NCBI RefSeq assembly: GCF_005887115.1
Contig: NZ_PNCJ01000016.1
Coordinates: forward strand, 62,001 to 126,000
Reading direction: 5' to 3'
DNA from: Pseudoalteromonas rubra
GTDB lineage: Bacteria > Pseudomonadota > Gammaproteobacteria > Enterobacterales > Alteromonadaceae
DNA length: 64,000 nt
The position numbers were made by a program, and so were the translations under genes. Shown one piece after another: positions 1 to 8,663 of the stretch; the first letter of the stretch is position 1; every line of letters begins with the position of its first letter. The notes beneath the pieces are model-generated. The model was not told the origin of the DNA. It was given only the letters and a program-made list of their open reading frames with translations, and ran no database searches.

Positions 1-211
1 GCACAGTAAAGCTAAGTGGAAAGAAGCCGCCATAGTGAGCAGTTACAGCATTTATCCTGAGGTCAGTCAGTCGCACTTACAGTTAAAACTGATAGACCCG
101 AGCATAGTGCAGGGGGGGCGCTCAGGGGAATTAAAAGTCGTGTACACCGGCAGTGGCGAATATCAGGGACTGTCATTCGCAGAGCGCACTTTCTCTGTCA
201 CTTTACGCTGA
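1..211 (+). CDS. C-terminal end of an unknown, probably exported protein (partial)
   Basis: An open frame enters from the left edge in phase 2 and stops at TGA 209-211, giving about 69 residues. The fragment has alternating polar and hydrophobic residues (for example LQLKLIDPS and the final FSVTLR), which suggests beta strands of a secreted or periplasmic domain. It ends 14 bases before the usher-like gene on the same strand, so the two are probably co-transcribed. Its place directly upstream of an usher-like barrel would suit a periplasmic chaperone or an appendage subunit, but that is inference from position only. The family cannot be named from this fragment. Confidence 0.6.
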   Translation, partial: HSKAKWKEAAIVSSYSIYPEVSQSHLQLKLIDPSIVQGGRSGELKVVYTGSGEYQGLSFAERTFSVTLR

Positions 212-225
212 TCTCTGGCAATTAA

Positions 226-3201
226 ATGGTGAGATTTGTTCTGACTCTGTTACTTGGGCTGGTGTTGGGAAGCGCCATGCCTGTCTACGGCGCTCAGCAG
301 CAGGATCTCTCCAAGGCGCTCAGTACGCTGCAACGTATACAAGCTAAGCTAACACAGTCTAAAGCCAGCCTGACGGTCAGCAATCAGCCAAAACAAACAG
401 GTATCCCGGAAGGGGAAGATTTGTTTTTGTCTGTATATGCCGACAATGTCTATCTGGGTGAAGTGTTTGCGGTCAAAAGCCAGCGAGATGCCAAAATTGA
501 ATTGCGCAGCTTATTTGCCGTACTGGATTTTGCCATCAGTGATGATGAAAAAGCCGATCATTTCTCTGGCTGGTATCTTAGCCCGGAACGCACTTTTTCA
601 TTTGATAGTGCGCAAGGGATGGTGCTGGTCAACGAACAGCAGTACGCTGTTGTGCAACAGGATGTATTACATACGCAGGGAGAGGTGTTTGTCGAGTCAG
701 CCTTAATTGCTGATTGGTTTGGGCTCGATTTACAGTTCAATTATACAGATCAAAGGCTCAGTGTGCAGAGTCCTGAGCCATTGCCAGCACTCGAGCGTCA
801 GGCTCGGGCGAATCGCCGTTTGGCCCAGCATCAAGGTCATGCAGCCTCCAGACTAACCTGGAAACCGAATGCTTATCAGATGTTATCGTCACCACTGATG
901 GATGTTCAGTTTGGCTATCGTCGCGACAACAAAGAGGATACTAATTACTACTCTATGCTTGGGGCACATGACCTGGCGTTCTGGAATGTCGAGTATTTTG
1001 TTTCAGGCACCGACGGCGATGTTGTCGATCAGGGACGCCTCAAAGGCAAGCGCGAAGATGGAAAAGGCCGCCTGTTAGGCGAGCTTAAAGCCACCCAGGT
1101 TGAGGTAGGCGATATTCTCGCGACACACATTGGCGCCGGGCAACCCTCAGGACAAGGTGTCGGGGTGCGTGTTGCCGATAAGCCTCTGCATAATGAAACT
1201 CAGGAGCAAAGTGTACAGATCAGTGGTTCAGTTCAAGCTGGCTGGGACGTTGAACTGTATCATAATGGCCTGTTAGTCGCACAGCAGCTTCAGATCCAAA
1301 CGGGTCGCTATGATTTTGACCGTATCCCCCTGTATTTTGGCAGCAATCAGTTTGAGTTGGTCAAATATGGTCCCCAGGGGCAAGTCGAGCGTGAACAGCG
1401 CAGCTATTTTGTGGAAGGGACTGGACTGGACAGCGGCCAGGGTTATTTTGATGTGTCAGTAACCGATGTGGGTGGATCGGTGTTTAACAATGACTCCGCA
1501 CCAACGTCTCGTTCTGGTTGGCAGTTTGATGGCCGTTACGATCTCGGTATTTCCGAAGTTATGTCGGTATATGCGGGTATCTCACAGGCTTTGACGAATG
1601 AGCCGCAGACAGAGCGCGTCCTGACGGCTGGTGGTACGTTGAGTCTGTGGAAAAAAATGCTGCTAAATCTGGACTTATCCCACGACAGTGACGCTCAGCA
1701 CCAGGCGCAACTCAGTGCCAGAACAGAGTGGGCCGGGCAGGCCATTAGTGCCAGCTGGCAAACACAACGACGGCAGCTCACGAGTGGACAAACGGGCGAA
1801 GAATACCGTCATAGTCAGGGTATGAATATGGTGATGTCGGGGTCGGTTGATGTATTTGATAAGCCACTGTCTTATCAGAATCAGATACAGTGGAATCGTA
1901 CCGATCAGGACAACGAATACACAGTATTGACCAATCGGGTGGGTATGTCGTTTGGCCGTGTGAACATCAGCAATCAGCTGCAACGTCAATCCAGCAGTTC
2001 TTCTACAGAGCATGCAACCGCTGGTCAGCTGCGATTTCAAACCCGTTTAGGCCGCGTCTTTGGCCGGCTGATTTTAGACTATGACTTACATCCATACAGC
2101 GAGCTAACGGCATATGAAACAAGGTTCTACCGTAGCCTGAACGAGCAGTTCAATGTTGAGCTGAGCTTTCGGGAAACACTTGATACCGACTACCAAAAGA
2201 GTGAATTAGGACTGAACTGGCTGGGTGATAAAATACGCCTTAACAGTCAGTTGAGCTACGACAGTGATGATGAGTGGGAGCTGGGAGTCAATGGTCAGTT
2301 CAGTTTCGGGTATCACAACGAGAGCGAACAATTGTTAGTGAGTCAGCGGCGACTGGCGAGCAATGGGGCTGTACTGGTTAAAGTCTATCTGGATCATAAT
2401 GCCAATGGGGTATTTGATGCGGATGACGAAGTGGTGCCTGATGTGCGGATCCGGGCGCTGCAAAATTATATGCAGGGCAAAACCGATGAGCAGGGGCTGG
2501 TTTTGCTCAGTGGTATGCCTGTTAACCAAAAAACAGACATGGTGATTGATACTCAGAGTCTAGAAATGCCTTTTGTTGTTCCCGCAAGCGAAGGGGTTGC
2601 AATCACGCCACGGCAAGGCTTTGTGGAGTATCTTGAATTTCCCCTCGTGAACACCAGCGAAATAGAAGGGGTTGTGTACCAACAAACGGACACCGATAAT
2701 GCGCCCCTGCCTTATGCAGAAGTGACTTTGATTGATGAGCATGGACAGGAGGCTGCCAGAACAGAGGCGGCATACGATGGGTACTATGTATTTACGGGCG
2801 TTAAGCCTGGCCGCTATCAGGCAAAAGTGACAAGTGCTGCAAGGCGTGGTCTGACACATAGCGATCAGGTTGAGGTGGTCCTGTCGGAGCAGGGGGATGT
2901 GCTGGTTGAAGTCGATTTGCAGTTGGCACCACAGTCAACTAAAGCCGTCACAGTTCTTTCTGCCGGGCGTTTTACATCACTGGCAGTCTTAAAAACTTAT
3001 GCGCTGTTGCTCCGTCAACGTCATAGTAGCCTGATATCAGAGCCTCCATTTTATGTTTTTGATGAAAAAGCCAAGTCCTATGTGTTGGGGATTGCGTTCA
3101 TTTACCAGGGTGCAGATACCACACAGCTGCAGCAACGTTGCGAGTCATTGCAAAGCGCTGGCGTTCCCTGTCAGCTTGAAGACACAGAACTGAAGTTATA
3201 A
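226..3201 (+). CDS. Usher-like outer-membrane beta-barrel protein with C-terminal SPOR-like segment
   Basis: The 991-residue product starts with a signal peptide (hydrophobic residues 4-18, likely cleavage near VYGA). A periplasmic N-terminal region follows (about 50-190), then a long run of amphipathic strands (about 200-705) typical of a large beta-barrel. Two carboxypeptidase-regulatory/SdrD-like beta domains follow (about 715-900, with KVYLDHNANGVFD and the YYVFTGVKPGRY motif). The last 80 residues resemble a SPOR fold. The barrel plus beta-sandwich order resembles chaperone-usher pilus ushers (FimD/TcfC type), which export and assemble surface subunits. No canonical chaperone or pilin gene is visible here, so the exported substrate is unknown. 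The next gene also carries a SPOR domain. The start is ATG 226, without a strong ribosome binding site. Confidence 0.7.
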   Translation: MVRFVLTLLLGLVLGSAMPVYGAQQQDLSKALSTLQRIQAKLTQSKASLTVSNQPKQTGIPEGEDLFLSVYADNVYLGEVFAVKSQRDAKIELRSLFAVLDFAISDDEKADHFSGWYLSPERTFSFDSAQGMVLVNEQQYAVVQQDVLHTQGEVFVESALIADWFGLDLQFNYTDQRLSVQSPEPLPALERQARANRRLAQHQGHAASRLTWKPNAYQMLSSPLMDVQFGYRRDNKEDTNYYSMLGAHDLAFWNVEYFVSGTDGDVVDQGRLKGKREDGKGRLLGELKATQVEVGDILATHIGAGQPSGQGVGVRVADKPLHNETQEQSVQISGSVQAGWDVELYHNGLLVAQQLQIQTGRYDFDRIPLYFGSNQFELVKYGPQGQVEREQRSYFVEGTGLDSGQGYFDVSVTDVGGSVFNNDSAPTSRSGWQFDGRYDLGISEVMSVYAGISQALTNEPQTERVLTAGGTLSLWKKMLLNLDLSHDSDAQHQAQLSARTEWAGQAISASWQTQRRQLTSGQTGEEYRHSQGMNMVMSGSVDVFDKPLSYQNQIQWNRTDQDNEYTVLTNRVGMSFGRVNISNQLQRQSSSSSTEHATAGQLRFQTRLGRVFGRLILDYDLHPYSELTAYETRFYRSLNEQFNVELSFRETLDTDYQKSELGLNWLGDKIRLNSQLSYDSDDEWELGVNGQFSFGYHNESEQLLVSQRRLASNGAVLVKVYLDHNANGVFDADDEVVPDVRIRALQNYMQGKTDEQGLVLLSGMPVNQKTDMVIDTQSLEMPFVVPASEGVAITPRQGFVEYLEFPLVNTSEIEGVVYQQTDTDNAPLPYAEVTLIDEHGQEAARTEAAYDGYYVFTGVKPGRYQAKVTSAARRGLTHSDQVEVVLSEQGDVLVEVDLQLAPQSTKAVTVLSAGRFTSLAVLKTYALLLRQRHSSLISEPPFYVFDEKAKSYVLGIAFIYQGADTTQLQQRCESLQSAGVPCQLEDTELKL

Positions 3202-3213
3202 GAGGAGTGAGCG

Positions 3214-3900
3214 ATGAAGTTATATTCTTATCTGGTATGGCCCTTGCTGGTTGTGCTCAGTGGCTGTGCCAGTACAGGCCAGGATGAGCAGCGTCTTGCC
3301 CAACTTGAGCAGCAACTGGCTCAGTTGCATACCGACGTTGAACAAATCAAGCGCAGTGTCGAGCAGTGGCAGCAGGTTGCGCCTCAGGTCAGTGAATTGC
3401 TAAGTATTGAGCAGGATCTGAATTTACTGACCACACAGTTACAGCTGGCATTGGCACCACCGGCTCAGCCCTCCGGGGATGTTATGGTTGCAACAGTGGC
3501 AAAGTCACCCAGTATTGTTGAACAACCGCAGAGCAGTTATGGCGGTCTTGCTGTACAACCTGCATTTGGCGAAAACAAAGAAGCGACGACAGAAGCGCGT
3601 GATGTGAAAACAGAGTTACCTGCCAAAACAGACAAAGCAGAGTTTGCAGTTCAGCTGGCATCAACCAGAAAGCAAAGTCAGCTTAAAACGGTTCATCAGC
3701 GGCTGATCAAAAGTTATCCGCCGTTACAGGAACAACCGGTGAACGTTGAGCAAGTCGAAATTCGAGGGCAACGATACTTTCGCCTGAAACTCGGTGCGTT
3801 TGAAAATAAAGCGCAGGGTCAGGCACTGTGCGACAAGCTAAAACCATTTCACCCCCAGTGTCTGCTGAGTCATTACACAGACAATCCAATCACGTTATAG
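3214..3900 (+). CDS. SPOR-domain lipoprotein with coiled coil
   Basis: A 228-residue lipoprotein with lipobox LSGC (Cys18). A heptad-rich coiled coil rich in Gln, Leu and Glu spans about 23-80, followed by a low-complexity linker and a SPOR domain at about 143-220 (AEFAVQLAS, then a YFRLKLGAF strand). SPOR domains bind peptidoglycan stripped of stem peptides, so the protein probably tethers the neighbouring barrel or its partners to the cell wall; this role is inferred. An AGAGGAG ribosome site precedes ATG 3214, and only 12 bases separate it from the usher-like gene. No exact functional name can be given. Confidence 0.75.
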   Translation: MKLYSYLVWPLLVVLSGCASTGQDEQRLAQLEQQLAQLHTDVEQIKRSVEQWQQVAPQVSELLSIEQDLNLLTTQLQLALAPPAQPSGDVMVATVAKSPSIVEQPQSSYGGLAVQPAFGENKEATTEARDVKTELPAKTDKAEFAVQLASTRKQSQLKTVHQRLIKSYPPLQEQPVNVEQVEIRGQRYFRLKLGAFENKAQGQALCDKLKPFHPQCLLSHYTDNPITL

Positions 3901-3966
3901 TGGCTATTATTAGCATTGTGGATCGCTTTTTGCATTTGTTTCGACAAATAGAAAGAGGTGATCATT

Positions 3967-4563
3967 ATGCAATTTCCTGCTGTGATAGCCGCACTGGCCC
4001 TGTCGGTGCTGCTCAGTGGCTGCGCCGGAATCATGAAGACGCAGCAACAAAAGAAGGTGGAACAAACGCCACCCTTGCCGACATTGCATCAATACATGGG
4101 GCAACTTGCTGCCGCACTGGGGGAGCATAGCCGCCCATTGAAGCCCGGTGCTACGGTTGCCGTCACGAGTTTTTATCTGGCGGATCAACTTGGCAATGCC
4201 GTAGCAAGCAATCAGGGCAGTGGTCTCAGTACTCAGGTACAGGAAAGCTTGATCAGTTATGTGACGCAAATGGGCCTGGAAGTGGTGGAGTTTCGGCTCC
4301 AGCGCACTTTAACTTTGTCGGATAGTGCCGATAACTTATTAAACCGCGATATTGCCCTGCTGCGCGAGCGTCATAAATTTGACCTGGCTTTGACGGGCAC
4401 CATCAGCGAAAGCCATAACCATTACACGATCAATGCCAGATTGATCACTATGCTTGATAGTCGCACTGCATCCGCTGCGACCATATCTGTGCCCAAAGCA
4501 GTTTTGTGGGGCAATGAAAAAGCCCAAATGCGAGATGGCAAGTTGCATCGCGGCCAGTATTAG
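3967..4563 (+). CDS. FlgO-family lipoprotein, first of three tandem paralogues
   Basis: ATG 3967 is chosen over GTG 3958 because AGAGGTG lies just upstream and the signal peptide then begins with MQF. The 198-residue product has lipobox LLSGC. Its FlgO-type core includes VAVTSFYL, a long helix, and the late strand YTINARLI. It is the most divergent of the three copies and lacks the GDFIFSRD block of the others. In Vibrio, FlgO is an outer-membrane lipoprotein needed for polar flagellum stability. Here the gene sits in an usher-like operon rather than beside flgP, so a role in another surface structure is equally possible. Confidence 0.7.
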   Translation: MQFPAVIAALALSVLLSGCAGIMKTQQQKKVEQTPPLPTLHQYMGQLAAALGEHSRPLKPGATVAVTSFYLADQLGNAVASNQGSGLSTQVQESLISYVTQMGLEVVEFRLQRTLTLSDSADNLLNRDIALLRERHKFDLALTGTISESHNHYTINARLITMLDSRTASAATISVPKAVLWGNEKAQMRDGKLHRGQY

Positions 4564-4574
4564 TGGAGACAAAG

Positions 4575-5228
4575 ATGAAAAAATCTGTGATAGCGCTTAT
4601 GTTACCAACCCTGTCCCTGTTTGGGTGCGCACAACTGGGTATGACAAAGCATCAGGAAACGACGTCAGCGCCAGGTCAGTTCAATGCGTCGGAGCAGTTT
4701 CAGGCCCATCCAAGAGGCGTGCAACAAATGACAGTCTCGCAGCGCATGGCGGCTAAAAATGTGACTCACTATGTGCAGAAGCTGATGCAGGACATGGTGA
4801 GCAATGTTAAATACATTAATGATCAGACGCCTGTAGCCGTATCCAGCTTTGTCTTTCTGGATGAAGACTTTAATCATGCTACGTTATTGGGCAACCAGAT
4901 TGCCGAAAGCTTTATTCATGAGCTGCACAACTTTGGTGTGCCGGTGATCGATTTTAAGACGACGGACTTTATGCGCGTCACCAAGCACGGGGATTTTATC
5001 TTCAGTCGTGACTTTTTAGAGCTCTCTGATGAGCTGCCATTTAAATACGTATTGGCAGGTACCTTGACCCATCATCAGGGTGGGATCTTAGTAAATGCCC
5101 GAATCGTGGGTATGCAAAGTAAAGTTGTGGTGGGTACTGCACAAGGGTTCCTGCCTCAGGCCGTCGTGAATGCGCTCAGAGATGGCGCGATCCATGAAGG
5201 GATCCGGTTACAACGAGCGGGTGAGTGA
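4575..5228 (+). CDS. FlgO-family lipoprotein, second of three tandem paralogues
   Basis: ATG 4575 is preferred to GTG 4563, which overlaps the previous stop, because GGAGA sits at a good distance before it. The 217-residue product has lipobox LFGC. The FlgO domain covers about 75-200 with VAVSSFVFLDED, LGNQIAESF, VIDFKTTDF and GDFIFSRDF. It is translationally close to both neighbours, and its stop codon overlaps GTG 5225 in front of the third copy. Family membership is clear from the shared motifs; its link to flagella is assumed from the family name. Confidence 0.75.
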   Translation: MKKSVIALMLPTLSLFGCAQLGMTKHQETTSAPGQFNASEQFQAHPRGVQQMTVSQRMAAKNVTHYVQKLMQDMVSNVKYINDQTPVAVSSFVFLDEDFNHATLLGNQIAESFIHELHNFGVPVIDFKTTDFMRVTKHGDFIFSRDFLELSDELPFKYVLAGTLTHHQGGILVNARIVGMQSKVVVGTAQGFLPQAVVNALRDGAIHEGIRLQRAGE

Positions 5229-5230
5229 TC

Positions 5231-5890
5231 ATGAAAACACACATTCTGAGCGGGTTAACGGTGTCGGTGTTGCTGATAAGTGGCTGTCAGATGATGGGAT
5301 CACAACCAGCCCCGCAGACAGTGACCACAACACCTATGGCACCTAAAGTGGCCAAATTTCGTGAAATAGAAGTGCTGTATGAAGCATTGGAGGAGCAGGC
5401 GCCTGACGCCGAACACCCTGTTGACCCTGGGTTTGTGAGCGAACGTCATCGAAAACAGGTGGCAAACTATGCCTCTCAGATAGCGCTGGAGTTGTCTGAT
5501 TCATTACTGGGGGTTCACCCCCATTCTGTGGCTGTCACCAGCTTTGTCAGCTTTGACGATACGCTCAGAAGTAGCAATCAGCTGGGTAATCAACTGGCTG
5601 AAAACCTGATACACGCATTTCAAAAACTGGGCTATGCAGCCCTTGATTTCAAATCACAGCAACAGATCCAGGTGACCCGAGGTGGGGACTTTGTGTTTTC
5701 TCGGGACAGCAGGGCCTTACCCGGTAAACCGGATCCGAGTCACGTGCTGTCTGGTACTATGATCTATCGTGATCGAGGTGTGGAAGTCAATGCACGGTTA
5801 CTGGATTTTGAAAGCCGATTGGTGGTTGCCAGCTGTATGGTAACTATTCCGTATTTTGTCTTGGATCCCGGTGCAACCGCATCACGTTGA
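5231..5890 (+). CDS. FlgO-family lipoprotein, third of three tandem paralogues
   Basis: The 219-residue product has lipobox ISGC. It carries the FlgO core at about 90-205: VAVTSFVSFDD, LGNQLAENL, LDFKSQQQ and GDFVFSRDS. It is most similar to the second copy. ATG 5231 is chosen; GTG 5225 in the same frame adds two residues. A strong hairpin follows at 5899, so this is the last gene of the operon. Three consecutive FlgO-like genes suggest that the lipoproteins form a hetero-oligomeric ring or basal collar, which is inference. Confidence 0.75.
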   Translation: MKTHILSGLTVSVLLISGCQMMGSQPAPQTVTTTPMAPKVAKFREIEVLYEALEEQAPDAEHPVDPGFVSERHRKQVANYASQIALELSDSLLGVHPHSVAVTSFVSFDDTLRSSNQLGNQLAENLIHAFQKLGYAALDFKSQQQIQVTRGGDFVFSRDSRALPGKPDPSHVLSGTMIYRDRGVEVNARLLDFESRLVVASCMVTIPYFVLDPGATASR

Positions 5891-5898
5891 TCGTTGAG

Positions 5899-5930
5899 CG
5901 GCAAAGTGCTGGCCCTTTGCCGTTTCTCTC
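5899..5930 (+). terminator. Rho-independent terminator of the usher/FlgO operon
   Basis: CGGCAAAG at 5899-5906 pairs with CTTTGCCG at 5915-5922 and is followed by a T-rich run, just after the third FlgO gene. Confidence 0.75.
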
Positions 5931-5971
5931 CTAGTGAATCCACCGTTTAAATTTTATTAAGAATCAATTGG

Positions 5972-6000
5972 TTGACCAATTAGCCGAAAACGCTTAGTAT
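5972..6000 (+). promoter_or_regulatory. Sigma-70 promoter of tRNA-Arg
   Basis: TTGACC at 5972-5977 and TAGTAT at 5995-6000 are separated by exactly 17 bases. The tRNA begins 16 bases downstream, as expected for a tRNA leader. Confidence 0.7.
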
Positions 6001-6015
6001 TTTTCAAAGCGATAC

Positions 6016-6090
6016 GGCCTCTTAGTTAAATGGATATAACAGTCCCCTCCTAAGGGATAGTTGCAGGTTCGATTCCTGCAGGGGCCGCCA
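6016..6090 (+). tRNA. tRNA-Arg (anticodon CCU)
   Basis: A complete cloverleaf can be drawn. The acceptor GGCCTCT pairs with AGGGGCC, the D arm is GTTA/TAAC, and the anticodon stem GTCCC/GGGAT encloses the loop CTCCTAA. The T arm is GCAGG-TTCGATT-CCTGC. Discriminator G and an encoded CCA end at 6090. The anticodon reads the arginine codon AGG. It lies between the usher/FlgO operon and flgT; no integrase or attachment-site duplication is visible beside it. Confidence 0.95.
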
Positions 6091-6222
6091 GCGTTTTTCT
6101 CTTATAAATCAATTCTGATATAGCAATCACACCTCAGTAGAAACGACCAAAAATGGTATAGGTAACCCAAATTATTGGTGGGATTATTAATCCTCACTGT
6201 GTGTTTTGTCGAAGTAGAGCGC

Positions 6223-7413
6223 TTACAGCGCAAAGTCTTCTTGTTTCTGCACCATGACTTCGACTAAATCATTGATCTGAATATTATTCAGCGGCCGCTC
6301 TGAGATGTTTTCTGCAATGGCATTTTGCGCATTGACCTGAATGATACGCACCTGGTTGAGGGTTTTGATACTTTGTGGGAAAAACTGATTGGTCGTGCCC
6401 TGCATATCTCGTCGATGAGAAATGGTGAGCAGTTGTCCTGCTTCAATGCCGTGATTACGGCCAAGATTAATCACCAACTTGCCTTGCTCGCGATGTAATA
6501 TTTTACCTCTGCTGGGCAAGCATGATAGTGCAGAGTCCAGATCCTGCGCTACGCTGTTAAAGACGCTCTGGATCTGCTTGGCATAGTTGGTACGCCAAAA
6601 GGTATCGCTGTAGACATCAACAATCTTGGTTTTTTCAAAAGGCCAGACACCACTGACGGCATAGTGTTTTTGCCAGACCTTGTCACGGGTCAGGGCATCA
6701 AATGCAACAAAGTCGATTTTAAAGCTGCGCACGTATTCTTCATCCTGCCAGAATGCGTAGTCATCGTTGGTTTTATCTCCCGCTGCAATGTCGGTGATCT
6801 GGCTCATTAGCACATACTGACTGTTGCTGAGCGAGGTCAAAGAGTCAATCAGCTGTCCATCGTATTCAAAACGTTGGGTAAAAAACGGCCGCGCATTGAT
6901 TGCATGATCCAGGTAAGGAATTGGCTTTACGGTGAGATTACGCTCTGCCAGTGTGTGATAAAGCCGCTCACTACTGGCTTTGGCGATGTCAAAAATTTGA
7001 CCCAGTCTGGCCTGATGAGGCTGGATCAGCTGGCTTTGTGTAATGGTGACTTGTTTTGCAACCGCAGCCTGTGCGCACTGCTCCAGCTTGGGAAAAATAT
7101 CCAGATGCAGCGTGACACTGACGATCCCATCTTGCTTTTGTTCGGAAACCAGGTTGATTTGCTGGATCTCGCCATGGCTTTTTATTTTGATTTGATCTTG
7201 CGTCAATACCCCGTCGGCCAGTGTGGTGACGCTAGATACTGTGGCGCCAGAGAAGATCAACGCCTGAGTAATAGCATCCTGTACGGCTTCCTGGCGTGCT
7301 TCGGCCAGATCTTCTGTGTGTGCATTGGCGTAGCCCGTTACCTCAAACCACTCTGCACTGGCCCCAAAGCTGGCGGTGGCCAGTAACACACTCATAATAC
7401 GCGACAATTTCAT
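6223..7413 (-). CDS. flgT: Flagellar assembly protein FlgT
   Basis: A 396-residue periplasmic protein with a signal peptide (cleaved near ASA, residue 20). The N-terminal domain opens with WFEVTGYA and a helix of the kind EARQEAVQDAITQAL, typical of FlgT. The C-terminal domain (about 300-390) is an SH3-like fold with GKILHREQG and ISERPLNNIQINDLVEV. FlgT builds the H-ring around the polar flagellar basal body of Vibrio and helps recruit the T-ring and stator. It is transcribed divergently from flgP, with a consensus sigma-54 promoter at 7455-7470. Confidence 0.88.
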   Translation of the reverse strand: MKLSRIMSVLLATASFGASAEWFEVTGYANAHTEDLAEARQEAVQDAITQALIFSGATVSSVTTLADGVLTQDQIKIKSHGEIQQINLVSEQKQDGIVSVTLHLDIFPKLEQCAQAAVAKQVTITQSQLIQPHQARLGQIFDIAKASSERLYHTLAERNLTVKPIPYLDHAINARPFFTQRFEYDGQLIDSLTSLSNSQYVLMSQITDIAAGDKTNDDYAFWQDEEYVRSFKIDFVAFDALTRDKVWQKHYAVSGVWPFEKTKIVDVYSDTFWRTNYAKQIQSVFNSVAQDLDSALSCLPSRGKILHREQGKLVINLGRNHGIEAGQLLTISHRRDMQGTTNQFFPQSIKTLNQVRIIQVNAQNAIAENISERPLNNIQINDLVEVMVQKQEDFAL

Positions 7414-7454
7414 GACTTTATTACCGAACTTTTAGCAAATCTCTGAAATAGCTG

Positions 7455-7470
7455 AGCAAGTCCCGTGCCA
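7455..7470 (-). promoter_or_regulatory. Sigma-54 promoter of flgT
   Basis: On the minus strand the sequence reads TGGCACG-GGAC-TTGCT, a full match to the -24/-12 consensus TGGCACG-N4-TTGCW. It lies about 40 bases upstream of the flgT start. Sigma-54 with a FlrA/FlrC-type activator is the usual control of polar flagellar genes. Confidence 0.8.
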
Positions 7471-7477
7471 ATGGTTT

Positions 7478-7493
7478 TGGCAAGGTTTGTGCA
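7478..7493 (+). promoter_or_regulatory. Sigma-54-like promoter of flgP
   Basis: TGGCAAG-GTTT-GTGCA keeps the GG and GC dinucleotides at the canonical 12-base spacing and differs from consensus at two positions. It is 55 bases before the flgP start and lies back to back with the flgT promoter. Confidence 0.6.
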
Positions 7494-7547
7494 TAAAGAT
7501 TTGATACTTAATGATATGGCAAATGGGCCACACAGAGGAGTTACCCT

Positions 7548-8042
7548 ATGAATCAGTTTAGAGCGCTTTGGCATCAACGGGTAGTCAGCCTGCTCAAGTC
7601 CTGTGTTATTGCAACGGCACTGGGTCTGGCGGGATGTAGCTCTATCATAGATAAGCATGTTGAATACAGCTATGTCAAACCCGACTCTTATCCTGTACTT
7701 AAAGCGGTTGGCTATGCCCCATTGAGCTCTCAGCCAGGCAGCAGTGACAGTGAAAAAATGCTGATGGCCATTAAGGTCTCAAAGCTTGAAGCCTATCGTG
7801 AGCTTGCTGAGCAGGTGTACGGTCACAGATTGAGCGCCAGCACCACAGTGCAGGGCGCAGTGGCACAGAATGATGGGCTACGCAGCCAGGTGCAGGGCTT
7901 GATCCGCGGTGCCAAGGTAATGAAAAGCTATGCGGTTGGGGATATTTATACCACAGAGCTGGAGCTGGATATGAAGCGGGTTCACGATTTGTATATCGGT
8001 GAAGTTAAACCACGCAAAGTTGAACGCGTCACGTATTACTGA
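7548..8042 (+). CDS. flgP: Flagellar outer-membrane lipoprotein FlgP (LPP20 family)
   Basis: A 164-residue lipoprotein with lipobox GLAGC and an LPP20-type domain (about 55-155). The domain has LKAVGYAPL, a helix MAIKVSKLEAYRELAEQ and the closing strand VGDIYTTELELDM. In Vibrio and Campylobacter, FlgP forms an outer-membrane-associated disk or ring around the flagellar motor. AGAGGAG lies directly before ATG 7548. The canonical flgO partner is not next to it; FlgO-like genes occur upstream at 3.9-5.9 kb instead. Confidence 0.85.
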   Translation: MNQFRALWHQRVVSLLKSCVIATALGLAGCSSIIDKHVEYSYVKPDSYPVLKAVGYAPLSSQPGSSDSEKMLMAIKVSKLEAYRELAEQVYGHRLSASTTVQGAVAQNDGLRSQVQGLIRGAKVMKSYAVGDIYTTELELDMKRVHDLYIGEVKPRKVERVTYY

Positions 8043-8156
8043 GCGAGCTGACGGGTTAGGGCGGTAAATTATGTCCTTTGCTTTCATTGAGCCTTCAATT
8101 TATACTGTTTAAATATACACGTCACTTCAGCGATATTGAGGTGCAGAGTAAGGTTA

Positions 8157-8663
8157 ATGGGAGATTTGTCGGTGCTTGATCCGAGAAATGAAGCGCAAAA
8201 GGTGCTTAAACGTTTGTGGTGTGACAGTCAGTTTCCGGTTGATCCTGTGACTATTTGTAAGTCGCTTGGTCTGGACGTTGTAGAAATGGCGCTACCAGAT
8301 AAGGTGTCGGGTGCGCTGATCAAAGAGGCGGGTGCCGATCCGGTTATCGTGTTACATCAGGACGACCACCTAAATCGCAAGCGTTTTAGCTGTGCCCATG
8401 AGCTTGGCCATTATATTTCCCGTATTGAGTCTGACAATACAGACAAAGAATACGAATATATCGACCTCAGAGGCCCCAGCGCGTCTACCGGCGAAGACGA
8501 GGAAGAAGTGTTCGCCAACCAGTTTGCTGCCAACTTATTAATGCCCAATGAAGAAGTGAAAAAGCTTCATCGTAAGAAAATGGCCCACTTTGAAATGGCG
8601 CTGCATTTTGGCGTGTCTGTTGAAGCCCTCAAATATAAGCTCAATGCGCTGGAGCTGTTGTAA
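8157..8663 (+). CDS. ImmA/IrrE-family zinc metallopeptidase
   Basis: ATG 8157 (site AAGG upstream) is preferred to TTG 8136. The 168-residue product has the zinc motif HELGH in the context FSCAHELGHYI, and a downstream Glu helix EVFANQFAANLLMP that supplies the third ligand. ImmA/IrrE proteases cleave HTH repressors to switch on mobile-element or stress genes. No partner repressor is adjacent. The gene overlaps the next one, a membrane protein, and the pair lies inside the flagellar region between flgP and flgN. Confidence 0.85.
   Translation: MGDLSVLDPRNEAQKVLKRLWCDSQFPVDPVTICKSLGLDVVEMALPDKVSGALIKEAGADPVIVLHQDDHLNRKRFSCAHELGHYISRIESDNTDKEYEYIDLRGPSASTGEDEEEVFANQFAANLLMPNEEVKKLHRKKMAHFEMALHFGVSVEALKYKLNALELL

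Noticed and set aside
6016..6090. tRNA-Arg as a genomic island attachment site
   Set aside because: No integrase next to it and no direct repeat of the tRNA 3' end was noticed nearby.
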